The position numbers were made by a program, and so were the translations under genes. From contig NC_060107.1 of the NCBI RefSeq assembly GCF_021155765.1, positions 16,168,501 to 16,232,500 of the forward strand: 64,000 nucleotides of DNA. Reading direction: 5' to 3'. The notes beneath the pieces are model-generated. The model saw nothing but the letters and a program-made list of their open reading frames with translations. It made no database searches and was not told the origin of the DNA. Position 1 is the first letter of the stretch. Every line of letters starts with the position of its first letter. The DNA is from Diprion similis (lineage: Eukaryota > Arthropoda > Insecta > Hymenoptera > Diprionidae). Below are positions 44,751-57,364 of the stretch, piece by piece.

Positions 44751-45297
44751 ATACATATATATGGTGTACCAAAAAAAAAATCGACATTTTTTTTATCGCC
44801 CTCCGCTCAAAATATCACAGAAAATGACCACACAAACATCCTGTCCAAAGCGAAGCCCATAATTTTAATTTTCAGAGTTCTTACATCGAACCTAAAATTT
44901 TCCTATTGAAATAATACAGAAAAGACGAATTTTCAACATGATTTCCTCCTGCAAGCCATGAAGAAATGCGGACCGTATTGAGCATTAAATTTTAGATAGA
45001 AAATATCATTGAGCCAAATTTCTTTGGACATGTTTTGTCCAAAATTCAAGACTGAATACGGTCCATTTAGTAAATTTATGAGAAAAAAATTTCCGCATGG
45101 GTTTCAGGGGAAAATAATTTTGAAAAATCCTCTTTTGTGTGTTAATTCAATAAGAAAATTTTAGGTTCGATGTAAGAACTCTGAAAATTGAAATTATGGG
45201 CTTCGCTTTGGACAGGATGTCCACATGGTGATATTTTGAGCAAAGAATAAAAAAAAAAATCTTTTTTTTTTTGCTCACCCTTGTGTATATATATATG
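44751..45297. mobile_element. long palindromic element able to form a near-complete hairpin
   Basis: The left arm (about 44751-44985) and right arm (about 45050-45297) are inverse copies. CAAAATATCAC, CATCCTGTCCAAAGCGAAGC, CCATAATTTTAATTTTCAGA and GTTCTTACATCGAACCTAAA all recur inverted in the right arm with few changes. Pairing resumes nearer the centre: ATGCGGACCGTATT (near 44967) against inverted AATACGGTCC (near 45056). No ORF is present. Flanks are TA-rich. A large MITE is the simplest reading. Confidence 0.8.
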
Positions 45298-45539
45298 TAG
45301 TATTACATGTGGCGAAAGACTTGCTTTTCCATAACCAAAAGACAAGGGTAGTTGTTGTTGGTTTGAAAGTAACACACATTATTTACCACCAATTGTTATT
45401 TCCATACAGAAATTCGATCCGATCGTCGTCATTTTCACGGATGACACTGTAATTATTTAAGAAGTCATCTATATTTTTCGTGATTAGTGAAACTTTGTTT
45501 GTACAATGGCAGCTGCTGAGACAATTTGTGTTTTTAATG

Positions 45540-45700
45540 ATATTACGGTATTGTTCGGAGTATAAATTGAGCCCACATAAAAGACGACCCCAAATTCTGA
45601 GATAGTATTTCAGAGTGTTTTCTTAGTTACCAGTACATAAAAAGGGAGAACTGTTAACGGCCAAAAACCTCTGCTTATGTTCGGAGCAATATGGTAATTT
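45540..45700. mobile_element. small terminal-inverted-repeat element
   Basis: TTACGGTATTGTTCGGAGTA at about 45543 and the inverse of the right end, TTACCATATTGCTCCGAACA at about 45697, form imperfect terminal repeats of about 22 nt. The interior ATAAAAGACGACCCC recalls widespread short DNA elements. Confidence 0.4.
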
Positions 45701-45862
45701 GACGCACAGCGCGTTTCTACCAAATCACGGCACCGGGAACAATTTTTCACATCACATTACCCCCGCTTATGTTTTATTTTTAATTTTTTGTTGTGTGGTA
45801 TGTGACAAGCTGTGCAAGATTACTCGCTCAGACACTGGATAATCGGCGGACACAATTTAATA

Positions 45863-48721
45863 TTAGTGTACCATCTGGTCTTCTGTAGCTTTGGCTATCC
45901 ATTCAGGTTCAGTCTGAGCTATTTTCTCTATTATTTGATTCACCTGGTAACAAAGAGACTGTATTTGCTTGTCCCAAGTTGGCAAGATTTCACGGGCTGT
46001 AAAATAGAAAAAAAAAAGAGTATTTTTAATGAGACTAATTTCTTACAAGTCTGAAATCCATTGCTAGAAAGTAAACGATGTTATTGTAAAGCTGCTATAA
46101 CTGTGTTTCGATCAATAGAATCGTAAAAAAGATAGCAATAATTAGAAATTATCAGAAATCATGTGAGTTAGTTAAATTTCAGGACTTGGAAAGCAATTTC
46201 ACAAGTCAAATTTACCCGAATTACAACGTTTAAGAAGTTGCCAATTCACCTCATCTGACGGATTTTCAATTAGCCGCAAAATAGATTTGTATAACAAACC
46301 ATGAAAATGAAGTAACAATTTATGATTACAGTGTGCAGTTGATGAAAAAACTTACTTTCAAAGTGTACGATTGAATCGATTTGATCAATGTATCCGTTCA
46401 TTCGGCTCTCTGTAATCATTTGACTGGCAATTTTTTCTGCATTCGTCGGAGGAATTTCGAGCAGAGCCCCCAACTCCTCAAAGGTGATGTTATTGTAGAG
46501 TTTGCTGGCAGATAAGAGATTGTGTTCGATGACAGCTCGGTCTAAAATTGTTGAACCCAAGCCGTCTATGGTACAGGCTTTCTGATGGGGCTGCAAGAGC
46601 GCCTCGAAACCCTGTAGCTCGGTGCGTCGAATGATACGATCCAAGTACATCTTTTCAAGAATCGAATATGCCGGCAGCTGTTGGCAACGTTCATCTTTGA
46701 ACAGGGTAGCCAACATGCGACTTCTCTGTTGGCCTGTAAAGAAAATGGTAATTTTGGATTTTCACGATTTTTCAAAGCTTGAAAACAAATTTTAAAGTAT
46801 AAAGAAATTTTTTCTTGAATCTTGTATATACCTGCGGATGCAAGTACAGTACATATCAATGCATTTCTAAGCGCGGTCATACGCTCATCTTCGTGTATAA
46901 TCGATCTGTACGAGAGTTCGTTGTACCGCTGAGCAGCTTCGATGAACTTTCTTCTGTAATCCAACACCCTAGCGTAGCAAACTTTGTAGTAAATTTGCAA
47001 TTGCTCATTTTTTGACTCTGCCTATAAATTGGAAAGATTTAGAACATGATTAGCATTAATCACAGTAAATTAGTTTTATTTGACATCCTTAGAGTTGTTT
47101 CAAATATACTGTCAAGTCTTTAGTTAATATCTAAAATTATGAAAGGGTTCTTCAGAAATTACCACCATGTGGTACTAATTAAAGGGCTCAAATATCAAAT
47201 ATCGATTATTAAATTACTAATAAAATTTTTTGCACCTATTGTACCAGTACCTGTAAAAGTGATGCTCTGTTTATAAATGCTTCTGCCTGAACCGGATCGT
47301 CATCTTCTAAATAGAGCCGCGCAATTTTGAGGTAAGTATCGAGCTTGTAGTCGACAGTATATTGCCTGAAATTGGTAATATATTTGTTAAATTTGCCACA
47401 TTAAAAGTTGAAAACTAAATTGTCTGTGCAATCTTACTTTTGTCCAGTTTCTAACGGTATACCAACGAGAACATTTGCCGCCTCTCGCCAATTTTGATTG
47501 CGCTCATAGATGTCAGCCAAATGCTGCCTGATACTGGCAACCTGTTCCTCGAATGATATAACACGCGGTTGAACCTGTATTGAAGAAAACAATATTCTAG
47601 ATAATTTACAATTTATAAGCGACTAAATTAACAAGTTCAGTAAGTTTGCAATATTGCCATAATTTCCAACAAAAAAGATCAAAGATAACAATATTTGCAT
47701 TTCTTCAAATGACTCAGAAATAGCTTGATCGGTTTTGCTTAAAATTCAACCAGTTTTAAGCCAGAAGCAAACAAATCAATTAACACTAAAATCAATATCT
47801 GTTCACACGTTCTAGAGATATATTCAGTTAAATAAAATATCACAATATCTAAATCAGTCACAAAGGGCTTGACAAATGTCGCTCAAAATTTAACCAGTTC
47901 CAAGCTACAAGACCATGATCATTGAAATTAGTTTGTTTGTTTTCAAAACATCGTTGGACAAAAAGTTCACCACGCAAATACATTCACTAGGCTGGTTCAT
48001 TTTAAATTTGTATATTTTTGTTTTGCCTCCCACCTGACACAATGATCCCTAATAGTCAGAACGAAATTCTCCTGAAAGACAGCGCTATAAACAGTTTATT
48101 ATAAGGTTGCTACCGATGGTTAAATATCAATAGGGATAAAGTCATTTCTGTGAATTACTAAACTAACTAAATTAGCCATAATGTACATTTTTCATAATCA
48201 TTAAGTCCAATGCCGAATATATAATAGTGAGAAGAAGAAAAGAAACAAACCTTATCGAGGGTGTAATGAGAAACAGCCTTTGAAATTTCATCAGGTAAGG
48301 CAAGCAGCCGACTACTAACCTCTGTCAAAACTTGTCGCGATATAACCAAACTTACGTTCTCATTGACGACTGAAAATAAAAATGATTCATCGTTAGTTTC
48401 TTTAACCATAATAGTTTGTTTTTGACTATGGAATGATTGCGTGACAGTAGTTTTGCAGAAAGGAATCGGTTGTAAATAATTGGTACGTTGATTAATGTGT
48501 ACATACTCGCTTCGATAAAGACTTTCAACGCGTCAACCAACTCCTCGCCCGACGACGTTAGCAGAGCATCCAATATCGCTCGGTACCTGAAAAACCATTC
48601 GGAATTAATATCCAGACGACATGAGACAGCATGTCAGCAGAGAAACGTACCTTTCTGCCTGGTCCTTGTGAGAACCCCCCGAATGAGCTAGATTACTCAG
48701 CTGTTGCCGAACCGAGGCCAT
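45863..48721 (-). CDS. COPS4: COP9 signalosome complex subunit 4
   Basis: Eight minus-strand exons encode 407 aa: 48721-48651, 48586-48507, 48369-48251, 47574-47438, 47365-47251, 47021-46832, 46733-46356 and 45996-45863. The sequence tracks human CSN4 (406 aa) throughout. It starts MASVRQQL and SGGSHKDQ, then [48 protein letters not shown] and [14 protein letters not shown]. The C-terminal PCI winged helix reads [17 protein letters not shown] and [19 protein letters not shown]. An in-frame ATG one codon earlier (48724) is an alternative start; I kept the second because of its better context. CSN4 is a structural subunit that helps position CSN5/CSN6 for removal of NEDD8 from cullins. It is divergent from LIN54. 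Confidence 0.96.
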
Positions 48722-50655
48722 CATCAAGACCACGTTTTCTCCCAAATTTACAGTAATTCGTCTTTGCATCAATTTCAATCTCTTTCGATCGGGTTCTTCA
48801 ATTTTTGCAATGACCACAGACGCGTTGAACACGCGGCGAAGACGGTAGACGTCGTTTCCAAATCGAGCAAATTGAAGGGTGCTGTGAAACACGCAGGATG
48901 AGAGTTCATTCCTGCGTTCCGAAATTAGATACCAGTATCGACGGTTAGACTACATCTCTGTTTCACTATCGAATTCATGGTAAGCGCTGTCTTTATTTGA
49001 TGGAATTTTCAGCGGGTGTAGTGTGCATCCTGTCTATTCTTTCGAAAAATAAAATAACCGCGTGTCAACGTCTGTCAAATATATTTTCAATAATACAATA
49101 CGATATTTTGTATGTGTTATTCATAATTATATTATGCTAAATAAATTGTAAATTGCATTACATTTAATAATGGAAATAATTAACAATTGCAATTTCGTAA
49201 GAACCATGCCATTTCTTTATTTCTGCGTCAAATGAAAATGTATTGGAGTGTTTTGTTGAGAATTGTGTATACAATGAGATGCGCGGCTTGGATATTTGGA
49301 GATATATACTTCAACGTCGAAATCGACTAGGGAACCTTCTTGAATCTAAAATTTGTACATACATACATCTGTATCTTGGGAAATATACAATAATATACTA
49401 TCAACTATAAATACAATTTGGCCTATCACGTTTGTTATTATAATTTTATGCCGTGCACTGGTTTAAAAACGAAAAATTCCCTAGGACTGAGACATTCATC
49501 GATCAAATAGTGCAACAAAGATAAGAAATTGCTGTGAGTGGTGCCAGAACATTACGGAACATATCCCAAAAAGCAATGCAGCAAGTGAACGGTTGGAATT
49601 TCTTCCACGTATAGCGCGACGTTAATGACTTAAGGTCTGTTCGTATATGGAATAGAAGCGCGTGGTGCATCTTGGGATAGTAATGGTGGGCGCGTGATTT
49701 TGAACAAATTCGGGATGCCAGAAAAGTACACAGGTGAGTTCAGAACATTCGGCGGTACTAATTTAGAGCACGTTCGAATCGCGATTATTCAAACCTGTGC
49801 TTCAGTTGGAAAGTGATTAGAGTCGTTGCTCAGTCAGAATGTCAACCATCGTATTCGCGCAGCACGAACTTTCTGCCAACAACCGAGTTCTAGGTTAACT
49901 TCAACTTTCTGTAATTTTGAGTTTCTTTCGTGTGAATATTTCGATCTCAGGGGCGTTGAATAATCCTCACGCATTAAACTCACAAACTAGGTAAAATCTA
50001 CCACTATTCACTTAATTTAAATAGACTTGAATCCACGTCGAATACTGTTTGTGTTAAAATGGCGCGTTGATGTAACAAATGGCGCTAATGCGACCGTCTG
50101 TCGTCCAGGCTTCGAAACATTTAGCATTGAGATTCAAATTTGTTCGTTCTATTTTTCAAATTTCGAATCCCTGCTCGTTATTGCTCCACCGATTAACGCT
50201 CGATTCCACGCCTTCGCTTGTTTATCGCTCCTAAAACACTCGAATCATTAACAAGTATTTGAATTTTTGAATTTTTAAAATCACGCCTATCTTCAGTATT
50301 GAACTATAGTACAAGCAACGTCAACAAACTATACTGCTATAGTGACTACAATCATTTCGTTCTTCTCCTATCCCAATGAAATCTTCAGCTGCCCAATTTG
50401 AGATGACGTTTTTTGAAAAAATGTCCAACTACGACACTTTGCTGCTTATTTATCTTCTGCAAGTATATAAAGCACAGTTATTTTAGATCCATCAACTGTG
50501 CAAGTAATAAAAGTCTACTTCTAATCGCTAGGTGATCATGCCTGTAAAACAATTGGACCTTTCGATATGTAAACTTATTGCTTTACAAAACTGGCTTATA
50601 AATCTATCTTCAATTTGGTAATTTCAGATAAGGAATAACAAATTTTTAGCAGAGT
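48722..50655. promoter_or_regulatory. divergent region between CSN4 and LIN54, with LIN54 5' leader
   Basis: Promoters of both genes should lie here. A likely LIN54 leader exon ends at the ACAG/GTGAGT donor at about 49732, and a second leader exon starts after the CAG at about 50626-50628. The ORFs at 48704-48901 and 50027-50251 have no family features. A MITE relative lies at 49185-49285. Confidence 0.45.
49185..49285. repeat. copy 2 of the 27660-27853 MITE family (one arm)
   Basis: ATTTCGTAAGAACCATGCC, TTTATTTCTGCGTC and ATTGGAGTGTTTTG follow in the same order as in the 27660-27853 element read from its inverted left arm. The matching second arm is not evident. Confidence 0.55.
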
Positions 50656-53600
50656 ATGGCTGCAAGTAATAAAAGTCCAGGGGCACGAGCCTTGGTTGAG
50701 CCCTTGGCGTTGGATTCACGAACGTTGAGCGATGGGGATTTCAGCGCTTTAAGTTTGTCGCACAGTTCAGAACAGTATTCGAACAACGACTTTGAGGCCC
50801 TGGCAAGCATTCAGGCTGAATTTGAATGCATGAACGCCGAGGAGGTAATGACAACTGATGACGAAACTATGCTTCTTGATCGAAGCATTGAGTCTACAAC
50901 TACGGCATCTGACATTGAAATGACCGATCTATCGGACAACGCTCAACCTGAGCAGATAACTTACTCGTCGTCAGCTAATCAGAATAGCCAGAATATTGTA
51001 TTCCAGACTAAACCGACGCTGCAAAGAGTGCCTGTGTCAGCAATACAGGTAATCTCTCGATTTTATTATTTCTGAGATTGAGGGAGCTAGTGAGATGAAA
51101 ATCAACACATTTTGTTAATTTAATTATAAGGTATCTGTACCTTAAGTACTTCAGAAATTGATATATTTGTAAACTCCGATATTTTCCCAGAAAGGCTTGT
51201 GATCTTGGAATTTGCTCCGATCTATTTCCATCAAGTGTTAGGAAAGTTGTTTTATTTGTACTCACGATCAGTTACAAAAATAACATTGCATTTAGTTATT
51301 GAAATGTTTTTCTCTCTTGCTTTCTACCTTTCGATTCAGACGGTAAAGCCCATCACCCTTAAACTTGAACATCGCTACTTACACTAGGGTAAAACTTTTT
51401 TTCAGGTCAAGCCAACCGTGCCACAAGTATCTCAAAGCCAGTCAATAATGATTGTGTCACCTGCAGGTGGCCAAGGAACAAGTCAAATACTGAAAATATC
51501 TCACCCATCAACAGCATCACCTGGTCAGCTACAGTCGCTGGCTCAGACTTTGATAACAGCCAAGTCTGCGGACGGCAATATAGTACAGCTGAGATCGGCA
51601 CAGGGCTCAAGACCCATCGTGACGACTAGCCAATCTGGGACAATCACTCTGAGCAATATACAGAACGTCAAACCCACTCAGTCGGCGATAAAAAGGCCCG
51701 CTCAGTCTGTACAGCAAAACAGAAACGTGAGTCTCACTTCTTGAATCATGAGCTATTGAATAGTGGTATTTATCACCTGAATAAGAAATAGAAATCGAAT
51801 TATTTCACACTTTGCTAGTGTAGTAACTGTTTGTTATTGAATTCTCATCGATTATCGTTCCATTTACTGCAAATTCCTAATGCAATTTGAACGAAATAAA
51901 CAGGTTTACACGAAAATGATTCTGACCGGTAATCAGAGCCAGACAGGTCAACAGGTTCTGCTTGCCAGCACCCAACATGATAATCAGCAGCCGCAGACTA
52001 TCAAGTTTATCACAAGCAGCGGAGCCAGTCCGAGCATCGCAAGCCCAACAAAAACTATAACTTTTGCACAAGCTCAGCAGATGGGACTTCTCTCCTCTGG
52101 GAAGATACAGCAGATATTGCCATCGTCACCGCACAAACAGCAGGTATCGCTACTTCACAGAAAGATTGGTCAGACTATTGCGGCTCATACTCGTTTCATT
52201 TATTCTACTAATATTCAACAGATTTAACAGATGTTGTTAAGAATGTCTGGGAATTACTCATATTTTTTTAAAACTTCCATTCGAACTGAATGTAGTACCA
52301 GGCATCTGGAATAATTTTAGATTTGGTGTTTCTATGTATTATTAACTGGTATTGCGTACAAGAAAATTGTGATGAACATCTGAGAGAGATTTGAAATTTT
52401 TAATTCAACAGCTGAATCACATATCTGAAGCAGAATATTTTCGGTAAAACTAGAATTATAAAAAGTTAAAAAAAAATTTTAAGAACTGTGCTGAAATTAA
52501 TTTTCTGCTGTGGAATTAAGATATTTCTATTAAACTTCTATAAATGATTAGAAACGGTGAGAGATTAAAAAAAAAAAAAAACCTGGGGAACTCAGAAATT
52601 TACATTCTGAGTGAATTCGTGCAAATTTCTAAACTTTCCTACACATAATTTTTGCCAGGGGTAACGTGACTTAGTGTATTAAGTGTTTAAATGTTCATAC
52701 AGGGTATAATTGTGAATAAGTTGGTCACATCAACTTCAGCTCAACCGTCCAAAATGACAATTCTCCCAGCTACGACTGTGAAGCCCCCTGCAAAGATATT
52801 ACCAGCCCCTACTTCTATGACTAGCCACGCCAAGTCATCGATAGTCTCCAACCCCCAAACGACAACTTTCTCCAGCACTGGAAAAAACATGCAGCAGAAT
52901 TCACAAAAAGTCATCATAAGACAGGTAAAAGCCTGTAAAAGTATTTTATTTTTCCATAAGTAACATGCATAAATATTATTCTCTGGATAGATAGAAAATG
53001 CACGTTTGCAGAACAAAAAATGAGCGTCTGCAGATTTTTTTTCTTCTCAAATATCATTTCAATAACTGAAATCTAGAAAATGTTTAATGGAAATCCAAAG
53101 ATTCCGAGTATTTTTGCTCGTAATCTTTCTTCGAGTATTCAAACTATTGGTAAAACGGTATGCAAAAAAAAAAGAATCAACACAGCTAAGGATTTTTGCA
53201 GTAACCTTTATTTTGCACCGGATTTTTCTTGACATTTATTTCTTTTCTTTCTTTTGAGTAAATTTTCAACTGGCACATTAAGCGGCAAAAACTCGTCTAG
53301 CCATATTAGAAATTCATTTAAATGAGTTTGTCACATGTTTTAACATAGAGCATATCCTCCCGATGATGGTGATGTGTGGAAAGCATGAGGCACTGACTGG
53401 CCAAGAAACTTCCGACAAGCTCTATTCAAAACTTTGAAGATAATTTGGGATGAAAGCAAAAGTACCGTAGCAATGGAGGGCCAAAGGAGTAATTTGCAGA
53501 TAATCTTGCGAATTCTGTTCTGTCCTTCATTCGTATATTTTTCGTTCTCTTTTTTGTTGCAGAGTTCGCTGAAGCCAGGCACGCTTCTTGGTAACAGTCA

Positions 53601-56600
53601 AGTAATCAGAATACCTGCCAATCAAAATATTGTTAGTGGTCCGAACCAAGTACATCAGATACAAATGCCTGGCCGACAGGTAATCAAACCCTATAACTCG
53701 ATTCTTTTACCATTAATGTAAGAAGTTTCAATTCTGTTTATCGAACAACATTTTTTTCACACGGTTGAATCACAGAAATTCGTTGTTATCACGATTGCGA
53801 GATAAAATTAACACTGGTCTAAGTAGCAAGAGAAGATAACGTGCATATAGATGATACAATTGATGAATAAATACTATACGCAGAGACAAAGGAGAGAGGA
53901 ATGAAATTGAGAGAAAACACCAATGAAAATACAGATGTATTCGCTGTACAGCGATTGCCAAAACACTTGTGATAATTTGTATTAAAAATTTTCAGGTTCA
54001 ATACGTCCGATTGGTAAGTACACCCTCGTCTGGGACGAGCAACGTGGTGACTGTTGGGAAACCAAAGTCTCAAACAACACTTCAGACTGTAGGAATGACG
54101 CATAAGCTTGGAACTCAACAGCAAATTGTCAAGGTATGGAAAGCACTGCTATCGGAAAGCGCTAAGGAGTCTCTGGTGAAAAAATTAGCAGCATGTCTTT
54201 ATATAGTTCTGAGAAATCTTATAACTTCTTAGCGATTTCAAGAAACTCTTAGAGAGTTTTTGCAAAGAACTCATATTCTGTTGGGGCGTTTTATAGAATT
54301 TTGAAAAATCTAGGGTTCTTAAGTTACTGACTGTACTCGATTAATTCTCATCATTTCTTAGGGACTTGTCGGAAAAATTCTCAGAAATTCACATTCGAAG
54401 TAATTTCCAAAATATTTCTGAAAATTTCTAAATTCGTTCCCATGATCAGGTATTACCGTTGAACACGAGCAGTCAGCCGTTGAGAACTGTTGTGCCAAAA
54501 ACTACGTTGTCTACGAGTAATCAAAGGCTGTTGATTCCTGCAACGGCAGCAGTCAGCGGGCAGTCAAAAAGCGCCGTTGCCATACCCGCATCGGCTTTGA
54601 ATCAGCTCGCCACTGGTCAGGCTGTTTTGTCTGCAAATTCTAACGTTGGAAACATTGTTGTACTTCCAGCGCAGTACATTCAACAACAGGTAAATATTAT
54701 ATAAGTTTCTAGTACCCTTAAAGAGAAAATTTGGCTTAATGTTGATCGAATTTATAAGAGTTTTAGAATTTACGACCCTCTAAGTGTATTTGGAATACCA
54801 TTCGAAGAATATTTACTGAATAATAATGCTCCTACATGTGTAGATTCAATTCATATAAAATTTTCACGAGCAAAATATGTCACATAAGCGTCACGAATTT
54901 TATTCATTCATCTTCTCTTTGGATTCATAACTATTTTTAATAATTAGCTCGAATTTTCGGCCAAATGTAACTACTGGAATCAGTCTAATAAGGCATTCAC
55001 CAGATAGACAAATTTTCTTCCATTTCGCGGCAAATGAAACTAGAAAAAATCTGCAGCTTTGTTAAAATAATTTGATTGTGAAATCAAGAGATATTCTTAA
55101 TTTTAGCTTGAAAGTGAAACGAAAATGACAACTAAAGAATCAAAATCGAGTACGCAATTTCAACTACATACTAAAAATGTTTCAGCAACAATCAGAAGAG
55201 GCTAAGGGAAAATCTCAGCAATCTACCCCAAGTTTACTTACCACTTCTCAAGGTTCTACTGGGAACTTGTCGATCGGATCTCTTTCCGAAGGTAAAAGTT
55301 CTCAGAGGACTTCATCTAGCCTGGAACCCAACGGTATACGTCCAAGGAAACCATGTAATTGTACCAAATCGCAATGTCTCAAACTGTAAGTGAAGCCAAG
55401 TTTCATCTACATTACAAAACAAGCAGAAATATAATGTTTCGGAAATAACTCAGAAATGATTTGGCAGATTTTTGTCAAAATCTATTCAGTTCTAAATGGA
55501 ATTAGGCTAAACCAATAGACCAAATCTCATCTCAATTGGTCCTTTCGTTTTGGAGTTATCGTCGTCCAAAATCTGTTAAATACATACACACAGACGCATC
55601 CACAAATCCATTTCAATATGATCAGACATGATTTATTTTATTTCTGAGCGAAAAGTTGATAAATACTGGTGAAGTTAAATTCTTCTCTTTCAGGCAGAAA
55701 TGATATGAAATAAATTGAATTAGTTGATAGCTTATGAGAAATACGATAAAAATATTTCTTTCCCCTTCCACAAAGAATATACAATGGTTTTTGTTTTTTT
55801 GTAGATACAGATTGAATCTTGTTTAGTAAGTTCTTCTGACTTGAACATTATATTTTATTTTCAAAATAAATTAGACGAAGGGTAAGCCACAGAATTCTGA
55901 AAACAAAAGCTGAATGCGCACCAAAATGAGTACATATTTTTTACAACTGAATATAAAAACATATGAATTTTCATTATTTTGTAATATCCGAAAATTTGTT
56001 GAAGCTTTCTAACTAATAAACACGTTTGAAATGCGAAAATATCAGTTACCGCAAATTAATAAAATTTAAAATGATAGGACAGTTTAACACGTAATAAAAA
56101 ACAAAAGATCAAAACGAAATAGAAAACAAATGAAAAGCTTAGTACTTAATAGTTCAGAATCACTATTCAGAATATACGTGAGGAATACAATATTCTGCTG
56201 ATTTTTATGAATATTGTAGAAGGCATTGATCTCTGCTGTTGCTCTCTTGTTAACATTCTATTTGAAACAAATGAAAGTCTGATATCCTTCTAGAAAATTG
56301 TAGCAAAAGAATAAATCAGATTTAGTCAATAAATATCGAGATATTGACATAATTCTATTGAAGATTGTGGTGTTTGTAGTATAAATAAAATTCAAACTGT
56401 TCCCTGTTTGATTGTATTTAAAAAAAATTTCTCCAGCTATTGCGATTGCTTTGCAAATGGTGAATTTTGCCACATGTGCAATTGCAACAACTGTTCTAAC
56501 AACCTCGAAAACGAAGAGGAACGCCAGCGAGCAATCAAGTCTTGCTTGGAGCGCAATCCCAACGCCTTTCGCCCCAAGATTGGAAAAGGACGTGAAACTG

Positions 56601-57364
56601 GCGATGACATACGAAGGCATAATAAGGGATGCAATTGCAAGCGCAGCGGCTGTTTGAAAAACTATTGCGAGTGCTACGAGGTAAGAATGACAGATTCCAC
56701 TGAGGTAACAATAGAATCAAGTAAATCTATATTAGACTGCGAAAGTTGTTTCATAATTCCAATCACGTAGAGTCACAGTTGGAAAACGTAAAGAACAAGT
56801 AGTCAGGTTTTTAAAATGATGAATTGAAACAGTTTTTCATGAATGAGCTAATTACCTGTCTCTTTCTCTTAGGCAAAAATACCTTGTTCTGCTAACTGCA
56901 AATGTATGGGTTGTCGTAATGTGGAAGAACCAAATTTGGAAAAAAAATCGTTGAAGGACTTGGCAGAAGCGGCCGAAGTCAGAACAGCCCAGCTTACTCT
57001 AAACAAGACGAAGCTGCAACAATTGTCTGACATGGCATTCAGGCCACCAGCGATGTCAAATACAGGAGCGAGGTAAAGATCATGCGCTGCATTATGGCGA
57101 AGTTTATATTTTTCGACAATTTTATTTTACCCTGAACGATTCGTCTTTACGAACTTTTATTTTAAAATCCTATTTTTTAGGCAACCGTTCAACTTTTTGA
57201 CTGACAAAGTTGTTGAGATTACATGTCAGTGTTTAATGGCACAGGCTGAAGAGGCTGAACGCAGCATGCTAGACGATGAAACATCGCAGCGATTAATCAT
57301 CGAAGAGTTTGGCCGATGCTTAAAGGAAATAATTGAATCTGCTCATAAGGCTGAAACTACCTAG
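50656..57364 (+). CDS. LIN54: LIN54 homolog, DNA-binding subunit of the MuvB/DREAM complex
   Basis: Eleven exons encode 832 aa: 50656-51048, 51406-51726, 51904-52143, 52703-52924, 53563-53679, 53996-54133, 54450-54689, 55186-55385, 56437-56680, 56873-57072 and 57181-57364. Residues 1-600 are low-complexity, rich in Gln, Ser, Thr and Pro, and hold short conserved patches. The tesmin/TSO1 CXC pair starts near residue 608. The first cysteine repeat runs from [16 protein letters not shown] to [11 protein letters not shown]. The linker is [11 protein letters not shown], and the second repeat reads [19 protein letters not shown] and CKCMGC. Each repeat binds zinc and places a Tyr in the minor groove of CHR elements (TTYGAA). 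The C-terminus ([14 protein letters not shown]) matches the LIN52-contact end of the family. LIN54 recruits MuvB to cell-cycle gene promoters. Introns of 300-1050 nt separate several exons; I see no genes within them. Confidence 0.95.

Larger units (their letters stand above)
43811..45862. other. VDAC 3' UTR and repeat-bearing intergenic DNA
   Basis: The VDAC 3' UTR runs to at least the poly(A) signal at 44100-44105. A long inverted-repeat element (44751-45297) and a shorter one (45540-45700) follow, listed separately. VDAC and CSN4 are convergent here. Confidence 0.5.
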
